52,922 bases of DNA from assembly GCA_030750665.1 (NCBI GenBank), contig JASMHR010000003.1, forward strand, positions 1-52,922, written 5' to 3'. This stretch comes from Candidatus Poseidoniaceae archaeon (lineage in GTDB: Archaea; Thermoplasmatota; Poseidoniia; Poseidoniales; Poseidoniaceae). The translations under genes and the position numbers were made by a program. Positions 36,916 to 45,660 of the stretch are shown here, in pieces. Numbering within the stretch: position 1 is the stretch's first letter; every line of letters begins with the position of its first letter. The notes under the pieces were generated by a model, which was not told the DNA's origin, ran no database searches, and saw nothing but the letters and a program-made list of their open reading frames with translations.

Positions 36916-37293
36916 TCAAGCGATGACTTTCTCGACTCCCAACCAACCGATGAGTGCCAGCAGTGGTCCAACGATTGCGGTGACTCCAGCATAGAGTAAA
37001 GAACGCATTGTCTCCCCTTGCCTCCATAGTTCAATGGTCTCAAAACTATAGGTAGAAAGAGTGGTGAAAGCACCGAGGATACCGATTCCGAGAAACATGA
37101 CCATTTCTTCACTGATGATATCATTGCTCGCCGCAGCCCCCATCAATGCACCCAAGAGAAGTGAGCCAACCAGATTCACTGTCAGAGTTCCCCATGGCAT
37201 TTCCTCCGTGGTCAACCATTGTCCGAACAGATAACGGAGTACGGCGCCGATAGCTCCCCCGAACGCGATATAGATCAGAATCTTGGTTTCCAT
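36916..37293 (-). CDS. crcB: Fluoride channel CrcB/Fluc
   Basis: 125 aa; FGGAIGAVLRYLFGQWL, GTLTVNLVGSLLLGALMG, GILGAFTTLSTYSFETIEL. Confidence 0.93.
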   Translation of the reverse strand: METKILIYIAFGGAIGAVLRYLFGQWLTTEEMPWGTLTVNLVGSLLLGALMGAAASNDIISEEMVMFLGIGILGAFTTLSTYSFETIELWRQGETMRSLLYAGVTAIVGPLLALIGWLGVEKVIA

Positions 37294-37357
37294 GCACAGC
37301 CGTACCTGATGCGCTGCATCATCTTGCCGACATCAAAAAGGAGTCCGAACGATTCCG

Positions 37358-37966
37358 ATGCCCATGCCCCGGCGACTATTCTTCCTGACATCCAATCAAG
37401 GCAAGCTGCGCGAGGCTGAGCATCACCTTGCCACATCAGGATGGATGGTAGAGCAATTTTTGCTAGATGGAAAGGTACCTGAACTCATTGAGCCTCAAGT
37501 CGATTCCTTGGAGGAGGTAGCGCTTTCAAAACTGGTTCAGGCCATCGCTTTGCTTGAATCACAGGGGCGTTCATCCGATGCAGTTATTGTTGAGGATTCA
37601 GGTCTGTTCATACATGCATTTCCAGGATTTCCGGGGGTTTTTTCCTCTCATATCTTCAAGTCCTTGGGTTGTGCTGGGATTCTAAGATTGATGGGAGAGG
37701 AAAGGAGTGCCCATTTTGAAGCAGTGGCAGTCCTATGGGATGGTGAAAAGACCCGAATTGGAAGAGGTGTGTGTCGTGGAAGAATCGCAATGGAGATGAT
37801 TGAAGGTGAAGGATTCGGTTTCGACCCTATCTTCATTCCAGATGACCTCGAAGATGGCAGTAGCAGTGATGGCAAACCATTCGGTGCAATTCCAACCTCT
37901 CTGAAACATTGTTTCAGCCATCGAAGGTTGGCGTTGGACGAGTTGTTCAATAGCGGCGATGAATGA
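37358..37966 (+). CDS. rdgB: XTP/dITP diphosphatase (HAM1/RdgB family)
   Basis: RRLFFLTSNQGKLREAEHHLA, VIVEDSGLFIHAFPGFPGVFSSHIF, GEGFGFDPIFIPD, FSHRRLALDEL. Confidence 0.93.
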   Translation: MPMPRRLFFLTSNQGKLREAEHHLATSGWMVEQFLLDGKVPELIEPQVDSLEEVALSKLVQAIALLESQGRSSDAVIVEDSGLFIHAFPGFPGVFSSHIFKSLGCAGILRLMGEERSAHFEAVAVLWDGEKTRIGRGVCRGRIAMEMIEGEGFGFDPIFIPDDLEDGSSSDGKPFGAIPTSLKHCFSHRRLALDELFNSGDE

Positions 37967-38970
37967 GGCGATTCCCCCGCGCCGTCATCGTCAAAGGTGA
38001 ATTGCTGCTGGGCTTTTCGGTAACCATGGGCGCAGGTCTCAAAATGATGCTTGCTCTGGGTGCTCTTGGGACCTTTGGGTTCTATCTTGCCAGGGTTAGT
38101 GAGATGACCGAAGGTGCTCAATGGGGATTCATCGGCGCCATACTCGTGCAATCATTCCTTTTCGTCGTTATTCCAGGCAAACCGAAGAAGGTGGTCGTTC
38201 GGAAAAGGTTGGTTGAAATGGAGGCTGAAGATGAAATTGAAGAAGAGTCCCGGAATCTTCCAGAACCTGTCAAATCAGATCCACTTGATGGTGCCACATT
38301 GCGTGAGCGGAAGATGGCGAAGATCAGGGCCAAGGAAGAAGAGGAAGCCGTTGATGACGACGAAGTTATTCAAATTGATGTGGGGGATATTGAAGAGATT
38401 GAGGATGTTCATATCGCCGATCAATATGTTGTCGAGATAGATGCTGAATCCATTGAGGAATCTAGAATTGAAGATACTGTTGATGAACGCCGCCGCCGCC
38501 ATGCCGAGATACGTCAACGCATTGAGGCTCGACGGCGCGAACAGATGGCTCAGGTGCGAGCATCAGCAGCCAAGATGTGGGATGATAATCAGGACCGAGA
38601 GGATCTGGTAGCGGTATTGTCTGACCCTGAACACGGATTAACTGTTCTTGAAGAGCCCGCCAGCGTTTCTCCCGGCCACCCATATGGTTCAACCTTCATC
38701 CGCATCGATGAAGAGAGAGTGATCAAGGTTCGTATTCCATTGGATGAAGGATTCAGAAAGGTTGAGATTGAAGAGCCTGAAGCCTTACCTTTGCCGCTGC
38801 CCGGCGGCCTTCCATTGCCTGTCGGCCTTCCATTGCCCGGTGGTCTTCCATTGCCCTTGCCAGCAGGTGGCTTACCATTGCCACCTCCACCAATGGTTGG
38901 AACACTACCACCACCAGTGCTGGAGAGCCAGTCCAAACTCGCAGCTCTACGCAATGAAATAGACGATTGA
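37963..38970 (+). CDS. Membrane protein with two N-terminal TMs, acidic/coiled-coil middle and Pro-Leu-Gly repeat tail
   Basis: 335 aa; start overlaps rdgB stop (ATGA); C-terminal (P/V)LPLP(G)GLPLP repeats. Confidence 0.8.
   Translation: MRRFPRAVIVKGELLLGFSVTMGAGLKMMLALGALGTFGFYLARVSEMTEGAQWGFIGAILVQSFLFVVIPGKPKKVVVRKRLVEMEAEDEIEEESRNLPEPVKSDPLDGATLRERKMAKIRAKEEEEAVDDDEVIQIDVGDIEEIEDVHIADQYVVEIDAESIEESRIEDTVDERRRRHAEIRQRIEARRREQMAQVRASAAKMWDDNQDREDLVAVLSDPEHGLTVLEEPASVSPGHPYGSTFIRIDEERVIKVRIPLDEGFRKVEIEEPEALPLPLPGGLPLPVGLPLPGGLPLPLPAGGLPLPPPPMVGTLPPPVLESQSKLAALRNEIDD
38794..38920 (+). repeat. Degenerate tandem repeats encoding GGLPLP units
   Basis: gGCCTTCCATTGCCt/gtcGGCCTTCCATTGCCcggtgGTCTTCCATTGCCc, ~18-24 nt period. 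Confidence 0.75.
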
Positions 38971-39819
38971 TCATCGCCCGACCCATTCTGGATCTTGGCG
39001 CTCCAGAAAGGCTTGCACACCAATCTCCTTATCTTCGCTATCGAATAGTCCAGCGAATGCATCAGCTTCCATTGTGATACCTTTGTCCAGAGGATGTTCT
39101 AGTGCAGCCCTGATGGTTGCTTTAGCGACCTTCAAGGTGTGTGGAGACTTGCTGGCGATATTTCTGGCAAGTTCAAGAGTTGCAGCTTCCAGTTCTCCTG
39201 TTGGATGAACATGATTGACCAAGCCGATTGACCGAGCTTCTTGTGCGTTGATCATTTCGCCTCCCATCACCATCTCCATCGCTTTGCCATAGCCGACAAG
39301 GCGTGAGAGTCTCTGTGTTCCGCCCCCGCCGGGTATCAGGCCCAGATTGATTTCAGGGGTCGAGAACCGCGAGTTCTCACCTGCGATTCTCAAGTCGCAT
39401 GATAGAGCGATTTCAAGACCTCCGCCCAGAGCGAATCCATCGACCATGGCTATTGTGGGTTTGCTTAGATTCCATATCGCTTCCCAAGCATTATCTGTGA
39501 ATGAATTTCGAATATCTTTGGAATTCTTGCCAACGAATTCACTGATATCAGCACCAGCGACGAATGATTTGGGTTTGGCTCGCTTACCTTCAGCAGGCGG
39601 TTCAGGTTCCGAACCCCTGATGATCATCAGTCTGATATCATCAGCCTGTTCCACCCAAGCACAAGTCTGTTTGAGTGCAGAGGCCACTGTATTGTTCAAT
39701 GCGTTGAGTTTGTTCGGTCGATTGATGGTGACTATTGCAATCTTGCCACTATTGGATTTTTCATCATTGACTGAAACCACTTCGATGAGCACTTCGTTCA
39801 CATCGGGTTTGGCCGCCAT
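38971..39819 (-). CDS. Enoyl-CoA hydratase/isomerase family protein
   Basis: 282 aa; AIVTINRPNKLNALNNTVASAL, SFVAGADISEF, ALGGGLEIALSCDLRIAGENSRFSTPEINLGLIPGGGGTQRLSRLVG. Confidence 0.93.
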   Translation of the reverse strand: MAAKPDVNEVLIEVVSVNDEKSNSGKIAIVTINRPNKLNALNNTVASALKQTCAWVEQADDIRLMIIRGSEPEPPAEGKRAKPKSFVAGADISEFVGKNSKDIRNSFTDNAWEAIWNLSKPTIAMVDGFALGGGLEIALSCDLRIAGENSRFSTPEINLGLIPGGGGTQRLSRLVGYGKAMEMVMGGEMINAQEARSIGLVNHVHPTGELEAATLELARNIASKSPHTLKVAKATIRAALEHPLDKGITMEADAFAGLFDSEDKEIGVQAFLERQDPEWVGR

Positions 39820-39916
39820 GCAGGTCCCACGGCATCGAAGTCCTCAATGCTTCGTTCAAGAGGTTCCACATAATCATCTAAGACAGATGGCAGAGTCGGA
39901 GCGATGGAGATAGTCG

Positions 39917-40699
39917 ATGAGTGAGAGCAAAAAGCGCGAAATACTGGTCGCAGCCATTGATATCGGCAAGCGATTTGGTGATTTCATCGCCCTCCATCCC
40001 CTGAATGTAAAAGTTCAGTCAGGCGAATTCTTCGGTGTATTTGGGCCCAATGGCGCAGGCAAGTCAACATTCATCAAACTCTTGACAGGGCAGTTGAAAC
40101 CCAGCATTGGGGAAGTAGAGGTTCTTGGAATCGATGTCAAGAACAATCCACAGGAATTGAAAGCCAACATCGGCATTGTCCCCGAGTCTGAATCTCCACC
40201 CTCATATCTGACCCCAGTGGAATTCCTTGAGTTCGTAGGCAGATTGCGTGGGCTGGATGATCTTGTAAATCGAATCAACCATTGGATGGATTGGTTTGGT
40301 ATGACCGACAAACGGGATACTATGTGCAAGGACCTTTCAAAGGGCCAGAGGCAGAAAGTGATGTTGGCGAGTGCTTTCATCCATGAGCCACGAATCATGT
40401 TCCTCGACGAGCCCTTCGCTAATCTTGACCCGATTTATCAACGTAAATGCCGTACTTGGCTTCTCGACATGGTGGCAGAAGGCGGGACCATTTTCATGTG
40501 CAGCCACGTTCTTGAAGTGGCCGAGCGCCTTTGTACCAGATTGGCGATAATCGATCATGGTAAGGTATTGGCATCAGGTAAAATCGAAGACCTCAAGGCT
40601 TCAGATGGAGAGAATCTTGAGGATGTATTCATCCGTCTTGTGGGTCATTCAATGGCAGAGGCTCAGGGCATGGCTGATGGCGATATCGAGGAGGAATGA
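39917..40699 (+). CDS. ABC transporter ATP-binding protein
   Basis: 260 aa; FGPNGAGKSTFIKLLTGQ, LSKGQRQKVMLASAFIHEPRIMFLDEPFANLDP. Confidence 0.95.
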   Translation: MSESKKREILVAAIDIGKRFGDFIALHPLNVKVQSGEFFGVFGPNGAGKSTFIKLLTGQLKPSIGEVEVLGIDVKNNPQELKANIGIVPESESPPSYLTPVEFLEFVGRLRGLDDLVNRINHWMDWFGMTDKRDTMCKDLSKGQRQKVMLASAFIHEPRIMFLDEPFANLDPIYQRKCRTWLLDMVAEGGTIFMCSHVLEVAERLCTRLAIIDHGKVLASGKIEDLKASDGENLEDVFIRLVGHSMAEAQGMADGDIEEE

Positions 40700-42390
40700 A
40701 ATTGTCAGAGGTCTCCAGCAGGGACTGGAGCGAGGTCACCACAGTCATTGGAGGTGATCTTGGAACCGTTTCGGAAGGTAAGAAATATTCACCTGCAACC
40801 TTGTCTTCAGCCTTCGGAATCACTTTTCGCATGATGTTTAAAGAGGAATGGAGGCAAAATATCGACTTTGCCAAGAAGCGGCATATCTTATTGTTTCCAG
40901 CATTGTTGGCTGTGGTCACCATGGTCATGATTGTTGGGATCAAGTTCCTAGTGGGAGAAGGGGTTGCAGATGTCGAGGGTTTGGAGGATCAGCGGCGAGC
41001 CTTCACCTGGGATGAACTGAAGTTTGCACTTCACCTTCCATTGTTCATGTTCAGTCTGGGTATGGGTTCATTCGCTTTCCTTGGTAGGGTGATGGTCAGT
41101 CAACGCGGTTCTGGTCTCAACTATCTTCTCGCTTCTCCCGCTCTGCAACCTATTGAACAGTCAGCTAATCATTTCGCATATTGGGTCAAGGAAGTTGTCT
41201 ATTACCTGCTGTTGATTCTGTTTCCGGTCTCTTGTGGGATGGCTCTTGGTATCCTACTTGAGGTATTATTCTCTATTTCCACTCCCTTGCTTTGGAGTTC
41301 GATTCCAGTGACTATGCTCGCGATGTCACTCACGTTGGCTGAAGGTCTCGCTGTTTCGTTCCTTGGCAGTGCTTTGTGGACGAGAGGAAAACCTTGGTCG
41401 AAAGTCATCCCAATCATGGCAGTAATCATGGGAGTATTGGTTCTTGGTGGCTGGATACGTTTTGATCTGCTGATTATTGGGTATTCATTCCAGTTGAATC
41501 ACTCCATCTTTCTAGCCATAGCAGGAATCATAATCATTCCATTCATCGCTTGGTTAGGTGCGGTTTCAGTATCTGATGATTTTGAACAGAACATTTCCGA
41601 ACGCAAGGAATTGTTTACTCCTGTATATGCAAGATTAGGTTTCCTTGGCAAGGGAACGATGCGGCTGTTGGTGGCCAAGGAATTCGTCGATCTCATACGT
41701 AGTGGCACCATCAAGAAAATGATAGTCTCCTATGCCGTTCCACTGATGGTTCTTCTAGCCCTTGCATGGTTGGTGGATTTCACGGACTCTCCGATTCCCG
41801 TCAATCTATTGACATATGCACCATTCCTCGGTTTTTTCGGTTTCAATTTCTACTCTTGGTTGACTGGAATTGATTCTCCAGAGCACATGAACACACTTCC
41901 AGCATCGGTTCCTGAATTGATTCGGGCAAAGGTAGTGACTTACTTTCTGACAACGACTTGGATCAGTATAATCTTCCTATTGTTGATGGCATGGAAACTG
42001 GGGGCTTGGAGTATGCTTCCCGTAGCTATGATAGTAATGGTGGCGAACAGTATCTACATCGTTTCATTGACAGCTTTCTTGATGGGGCTACGGCCAAACA
42101 AAGCAATATTCGATGCTTCGATCATGCTATGGTTCTGGATAGGAACAGTCTTGCCGTTATTGGTGTTGTTCCTTTTGTCATTCACACAAGGAGATACTTC
42201 GTTCTATGATAATTGGTACCAACAAGTTAGTGAGAAAGGAATCAATGCCGAAGCAGTTGCATTCGATGATGATGGGATGCAGCGAGGTTTCACTGGAATA
42301 CTGATTGTCTCCTTGCTCTTGATTGGTGGCGGTTGGTTCTTGATGAAATTGCTTGACCGCAAATGGAAGCATGCTCCGTTCTACAATTGA
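40696..42390 (+). CDS. ABC transporter permease-like polytopic membrane protein
   Basis: 564 aa, ATGA-overlap with the ATPase gene, many hydrophobic segments. Confidence 0.85.
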   Translation: MKLSEVSSRDWSEVTTVIGGDLGTVSEGKKYSPATLSSAFGITFRMMFKEEWRQNIDFAKKRHILLFPALLAVVTMVMIVGIKFLVGEGVADVEGLEDQRRAFTWDELKFALHLPLFMFSLGMGSFAFLGRVMVSQRGSGLNYLLASPALQPIEQSANHFAYWVKEVVYYLLLILFPVSCGMALGILLEVLFSISTPLLWSSIPVTMLAMSLTLAEGLAVSFLGSALWTRGKPWSKVIPIMAVIMGVLVLGGWIRFDLLIIGYSFQLNHSIFLAIAGIIIIPFIAWLGAVSVSDDFEQNISERKELFTPVYARLGFLGKGTMRLLVAKEFVDLIRSGTIKKMIVSYAVPLMVLLALAWLVDFTDSPIPVNLLTYAPFLGFFGFNFYSWLTGIDSPEHMNTLPASVPELIRAKVVTYFLTTTWISIIFLLLMAWKLGAWSMLPVAMIVMVANSIYIVSLTAFLMGLRPNKAIFDASIMLWFWIGTVLPLLVLFLLSFTQGDTSFYDNWYQQVSEKGINAEAVAFDDDGMQRGFTGILIVSLLLIGGGWFLMKLLDRKWKHAPFYN

Positions 42391-42428
42391 GCCGGTTCAT
42401 TGATTGACTATCAGCCATTGGCGATGCC

Positions 42429-42983
42429 ATGGTACTCGTGGTTGCGGCGGTAGGGATGCCGGGTTGTGGCAAAGGAGAGTTGTCAGCATTGGTCAAAGCA
42501 GCGGGCATTCCAGTATTCTCGATGGGTGATATGATTCGAGCAGAAGTCGAAGCCCGCAACCTCGATGGCGACCCCCATGTATTTGGGAGGGTTGCACAAG
42601 AGTTACGCGACGAGTTTGGATATGGAGTTCTGGCGAGTCGTTTGGCTCCACATATTGAATCTGCCTTGGCTGGTAGCCAATTGGTATTGATAGAAGGGAT
42701 GAGGGGAGTCGATGAGAAGGATATCTTCCTTGAGCATTGGCCGAATTTCAAGGTCGTTGCTGTGGTTGTTGAAGCAGATATCAGGTTTGACAGGATTTCT
42801 CTTAGAGGAAGGGCTGAGGATGGAGACAGGGCAGCATTTGACAGACGCGATGATAGAGAATTGAGTTGGGGTGTAGGTGAACTCATTGCCGGCGCTGATT
42901 GGAGCCTAGATAACTCAGGCGACCTAGAAACTTTCAATAATCTCTCTGAACAGTGGCTAAAAGCACTGTTCCCGAGTCACTGA
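42429..42983 (+). CDS. Archaeal adenylate-kinase-like P-loop nucleotide kinase (UPF0200-like)
   Basis: 184 aa; VVAAVGMPGCGKGELSALVKAAGIPVFSMGDMIRAEVEAR...VLIEGMRGVDEKDIF. Confidence 0.8.
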   Translation: MVLVVAAVGMPGCGKGELSALVKAAGIPVFSMGDMIRAEVEARNLDGDPHVFGRVAQELRDEFGYGVLASRLAPHIESALAGSQLVLIEGMRGVDEKDIFLEHWPNFKVVAVVVEADIRFDRISLRGRAEDGDRAAFDRRDDRELSWGVGELIAGADWSLDNSGDLETFNNLSEQWLKALFPSH

Positions 42984-42985
42984 GG

Positions 42986-43006
42986 GCCCATGTGATGGGC
43001 CTTTTG
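42986..43006 (+). terminator. Hairpin GGCCCAT-GTG-ATGGGCC followed by TTTT
   Basis: Perfect 7-bp inverted repeat with U-run, 3 nt after the kinase stop codon. Confidence 0.6.
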
Positions 43007-43055
43007 AGGCCTGAATAGCAACCAAAGGTTATAGTGGGTTTGAAGTCGTCGTCAT

Positions 43056-43072
43056 CCCTGCCTACGGCAGGG
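43056..43072 (+). promoter_or_regulatory. Hairpin CCCTGCC-TAC-GGCAGGG just upstream of secretion ATPase start
   Basis: Perfect 7-bp inverted repeat with 3-nt loop ending 9 nt before the ATG at 43082. Confidence 0.5.
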
Positions 43073-43081
43073 GAATACTCT

Positions 43082-44614
43082 ATGGCAAGGAAAAAGGGGG
43101 GGAAAGGCGGTGGTCGTCGCGGTCGCGGTGGCAAGAAACAAGTAGCATATGATGAACTTGACAAATACCCAGTCATGCCTCCTCATGCTTTTGCTAGAAT
43201 AGTTCGTGACAAGAGCACTTTGAACATCATCTATCAGATTATCGAACCTCCATTGAACAAGAAGGAACAAGAGCATCGTGATGAGTTGATGGACATTTTC
43301 ATCAAGAGTTTGACCGCGAATATTGACGAGATAGATGCCGACCCAGGCGCTTACCTCAGGACTGCGATGGACAAGATAATCAAATCCTATGGAATGAAGA
43401 TCAACAAGAAATCCAAATCCAAGTTGTTCTATTATCTCAGGAGGGATATGATTGGCTATGGAAAGATGGATGTTCTGATGAACGACCCGAATGTAGAGGA
43501 TGTTTCTCTTGATGGAACAGGCATTCCAATCTTCGCTTATCATCGTAAGTTCGAATCTGTCGAAACCACATGTTCGTGGGATACTGATGACGAACTCGAA
43601 TCATATATCATCAAGTTGGCTCAACGTTGCGGAAAGCACATCTCTGTTGCAGATCCATTGCTTGATGCAACTTTGATGGATGGTTCCCGTATCGTCATGA
43701 AACTAGGATATGAGATTTCCACGCGGGGCTCTTGTTTCTGTATCCGACGTTTCAAGGAAGACCCGTTTTCTCCATGCGACATCGTTGCTTTCCGAACCAT
43801 GTCATCTTTGATGGTGGCCTATCTTTGGATAGCATTCCAGAATGAAGTACCGATGCTATTCGTAGGTGGTACGGCCTCAGGAAAGACAACAACTCTCAAT
43901 GCCATGTGTATCTTTATTCCATGGCAGATGAAGATTGTCAGCATTGAATCAACTCGTGAAGTTAACATTCCTCAACCCAACTGGGTTCCAGGATTGACCA
44001 GGCAAGGATTCGGGGGTGAATCGAGCGAAGGTGAGATAGGGGAGTTCGAATTGCTCAAGGCGGCCCTTCGTGAACGACCAGAATACATCATTGTGGGTGA
44101 GATTCGTGGTGCTGAAGCCTATGTTTTGTTCCAGGCAATGGCTACTGGGCACTGTGCATACTCTACTGTTCACGCCGATTCAGTACCGTCTCTTGTCCAT
44201 CGTTTGGAGAACAAACCTATCGATATTCCAAGAGTTCTGCTACCTGCACTTGAAGCCTGTTCCATTCAGATACAGACACGTATCAATGGCCAACGTGTGC
44301 GGCGTACAAGGCAGACTGTAGAGATAGTTGGTATCGACCCGAATTCAATGGAGATAATCACCAATGAGGTATTCCATTGGGATCCTGCGACCGATGATTA
44401 TGTTTTCAGTGGTAAATCATATGTCCTTGAGAAGATCATGGTCAAGATCAATTTCAGTCAGGATGAGATGCGTCGAGAGTTGAGAACAAGAAAGCGCATT
44501 CTTGAATGGATGGTATTGAATGACATCCGCAAGGCCGATCAGGTATCACAAATCGTCACTGAATATTATGTGAGGCCAAACGAGATCCTTGCTCGGGTTG
44601 ACGGATTGCGATGA
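43082..44614 (+). CDS. Type II/IV secretion / archaeal pilus assembly ATPase (GspE/TadA/FlaI-like)
   Basis: PMLFVGGTASGKTTTLNAMCIFIPWQMKIVSIESTREVNIPQPNWVPGLTRQGFGG, ALRERPEYIIVGEIRGAEAYVLFQAMATGHCAYSTVHAD. Start at ATG 43082 (MARKKGGKGGG). Confidence 0.95.
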   Translation: MARKKGGKGGGRRGRGGKKQVAYDELDKYPVMPPHAFARIVRDKSTLNIIYQIIEPPLNKKEQEHRDELMDIFIKSLTANIDEIDADPGAYLRTAMDKIIKSYGMKINKKSKSKLFYYLRRDMIGYGKMDVLMNDPNVEDVSLDGTGIPIFAYHRKFESVETTCSWDTDDELESYIIKLAQRCGKHISVADPLLDATLMDGSRIVMKLGYEISTRGSCFCIRRFKEDPFSPCDIVAFRTMSSLMVAYLWIAFQNEVPMLFVGGTASGKTTTLNAMCIFIPWQMKIVSIESTREVNIPQPNWVPGLTRQGFGGESSEGEIGEFELLKAALRERPEYIIVGEIRGAEAYVLFQAMATGHCAYSTVHADSVPSLVHRLENKPIDIPRVLLPALEACSIQIQTRINGQRVRRTRQTVEIVGIDPNSMEIITNEVFHWDPATDDYVFSGKSYVLEKIMVKINFSQDEMRRELRTRKRILEWMVLNDIRKADQVSQIVTEYYVRPNEILARVDGLR

Positions 44615-44634
44615 ACTCGGGAAGTGATGCATAG

Positions 44635-45660
44635 ATGGAGTTGACGGCCTGGCAGAAAATCTGTCACAGAACCGTTGGCAAGATTGTGAAGAAGAAGGCT
44701 CGCAATGACAAGGAACTCTGCAAGACTCTTGAGCAAGGTGCTTTTCCAGTGATGGCCGATGTCTATCTTGCTACCAATATTGTCACATCAATTGCTGTCT
44801 TCTTGATATGCATTGGAGTGATTGCAATAGTCTTCTTTCCTGCCATTGGAGTAATTGCGATTTACGAGAGCGTTCAGGACCCCGATTCTGAGACGCCATG
44901 TAAAATCTGGGAATATTGGAATCCGGAGAAGAAGGCGGCGAATTATGACCAGCCAGGGCATGGCTGTCCAGATTACAAAACATTGGAGTTTCCAACATAT
45001 CTCAAGATACTGATACCGGTCATGTGTGGATTAGTGATTCCCCTCTTGGCTTTCCGGTATTTCAAGGGTTCAGCGAAACGAATGGCCAAGAAACGAGGTA
45101 TGCAATTAGAGAAATATCTCCCTTATGCCGCTTCATATACAGCGGCGATGTCTGCAGCCAATGCAACACCTTCGAAGATTTTCCGTTCTTTGGCATTGAA
45201 CGAAGATATCTATGGGGATATCGCCTATGATTCATCATTGATTTATCGTGATGTGACATTATTGGGATATGACTTGTTGACGGCGATTAAACTATCCGTC
45301 GCTCGTGCTGCATCTCCTTGGTTGACTGAGTTCTTTCAAGGAATGGTTGGAACATTGACTTCAGGTGGAAATTTGAAGTTGTATTTCCTTAATCGTGCCG
45401 AACATTACATGCGTGAGAATCGAACGAGATTGCAAGTCTTCCTTGAGACTTTGGCGATGTTGGCAGAATCATATGTCGTGGTTGCAGTAGCGATGCCGCT
45501 GTTCCTGATCGTCATGCTGGTCATCATGTTCTGGGTTTCTGGTTCCGGCTCTCAGATGTCTGAGAGTTTCTTGTATACCATTATCATGGGAGTCATTCCA
45601 GCCATCCACGTTGCCTATGCTCTCTTGGTATGGACGATGAGTGAAGAACAGAAAATGTGA
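44635..45660 (+). CDS. FlaJ/TadC (T2SSF)-like membrane protein 1
   Basis: 341 aa; TMs plus YLPYAASYTAAMSAANATPSKIFRSLALNEDIYGDIAYDSSLIYRDVTLLGYDLLTAIKLSVARAASPWLTEFFQGMV, T2SF-like. Confidence 0.85.
   Translation: MELTAWQKICHRTVGKIVKKKARNDKELCKTLEQGAFPVMADVYLATNIVTSIAVFLICIGVIAIVFFPAIGVIAIYESVQDPDSETPCKIWEYWNPEKKAANYDQPGHGCPDYKTLEFPTYLKILIPVMCGLVIPLLAFRYFKGSAKRMAKKRGMQLEKYLPYAASYTAAMSAANATPSKIFRSLALNEDIYGDIAYDSSLIYRDVTLLGYDLLTAIKLSVARAASPWLTEFFQGMVGTLTSGGNLKLYFLNRAEHYMRENRTRLQVFLETLAMLAESYVVVAVAMPLFLIVMLVIMFWVSGSGSQMSESFLYTIIMGVIPAIHVAYALLVWTMSEEQKM

Noticed and set aside
39347-39913. 188-aa + strand ORF
   Set aside because: Antisense to an unambiguous enoyl-CoA hydratase.
42290-42937. 215-aa - strand ORF
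   Set aside because: Antisense to the nucleotide kinase gene and 3' end of the ABC permease; Ser/Thr-rich shadow ORF.
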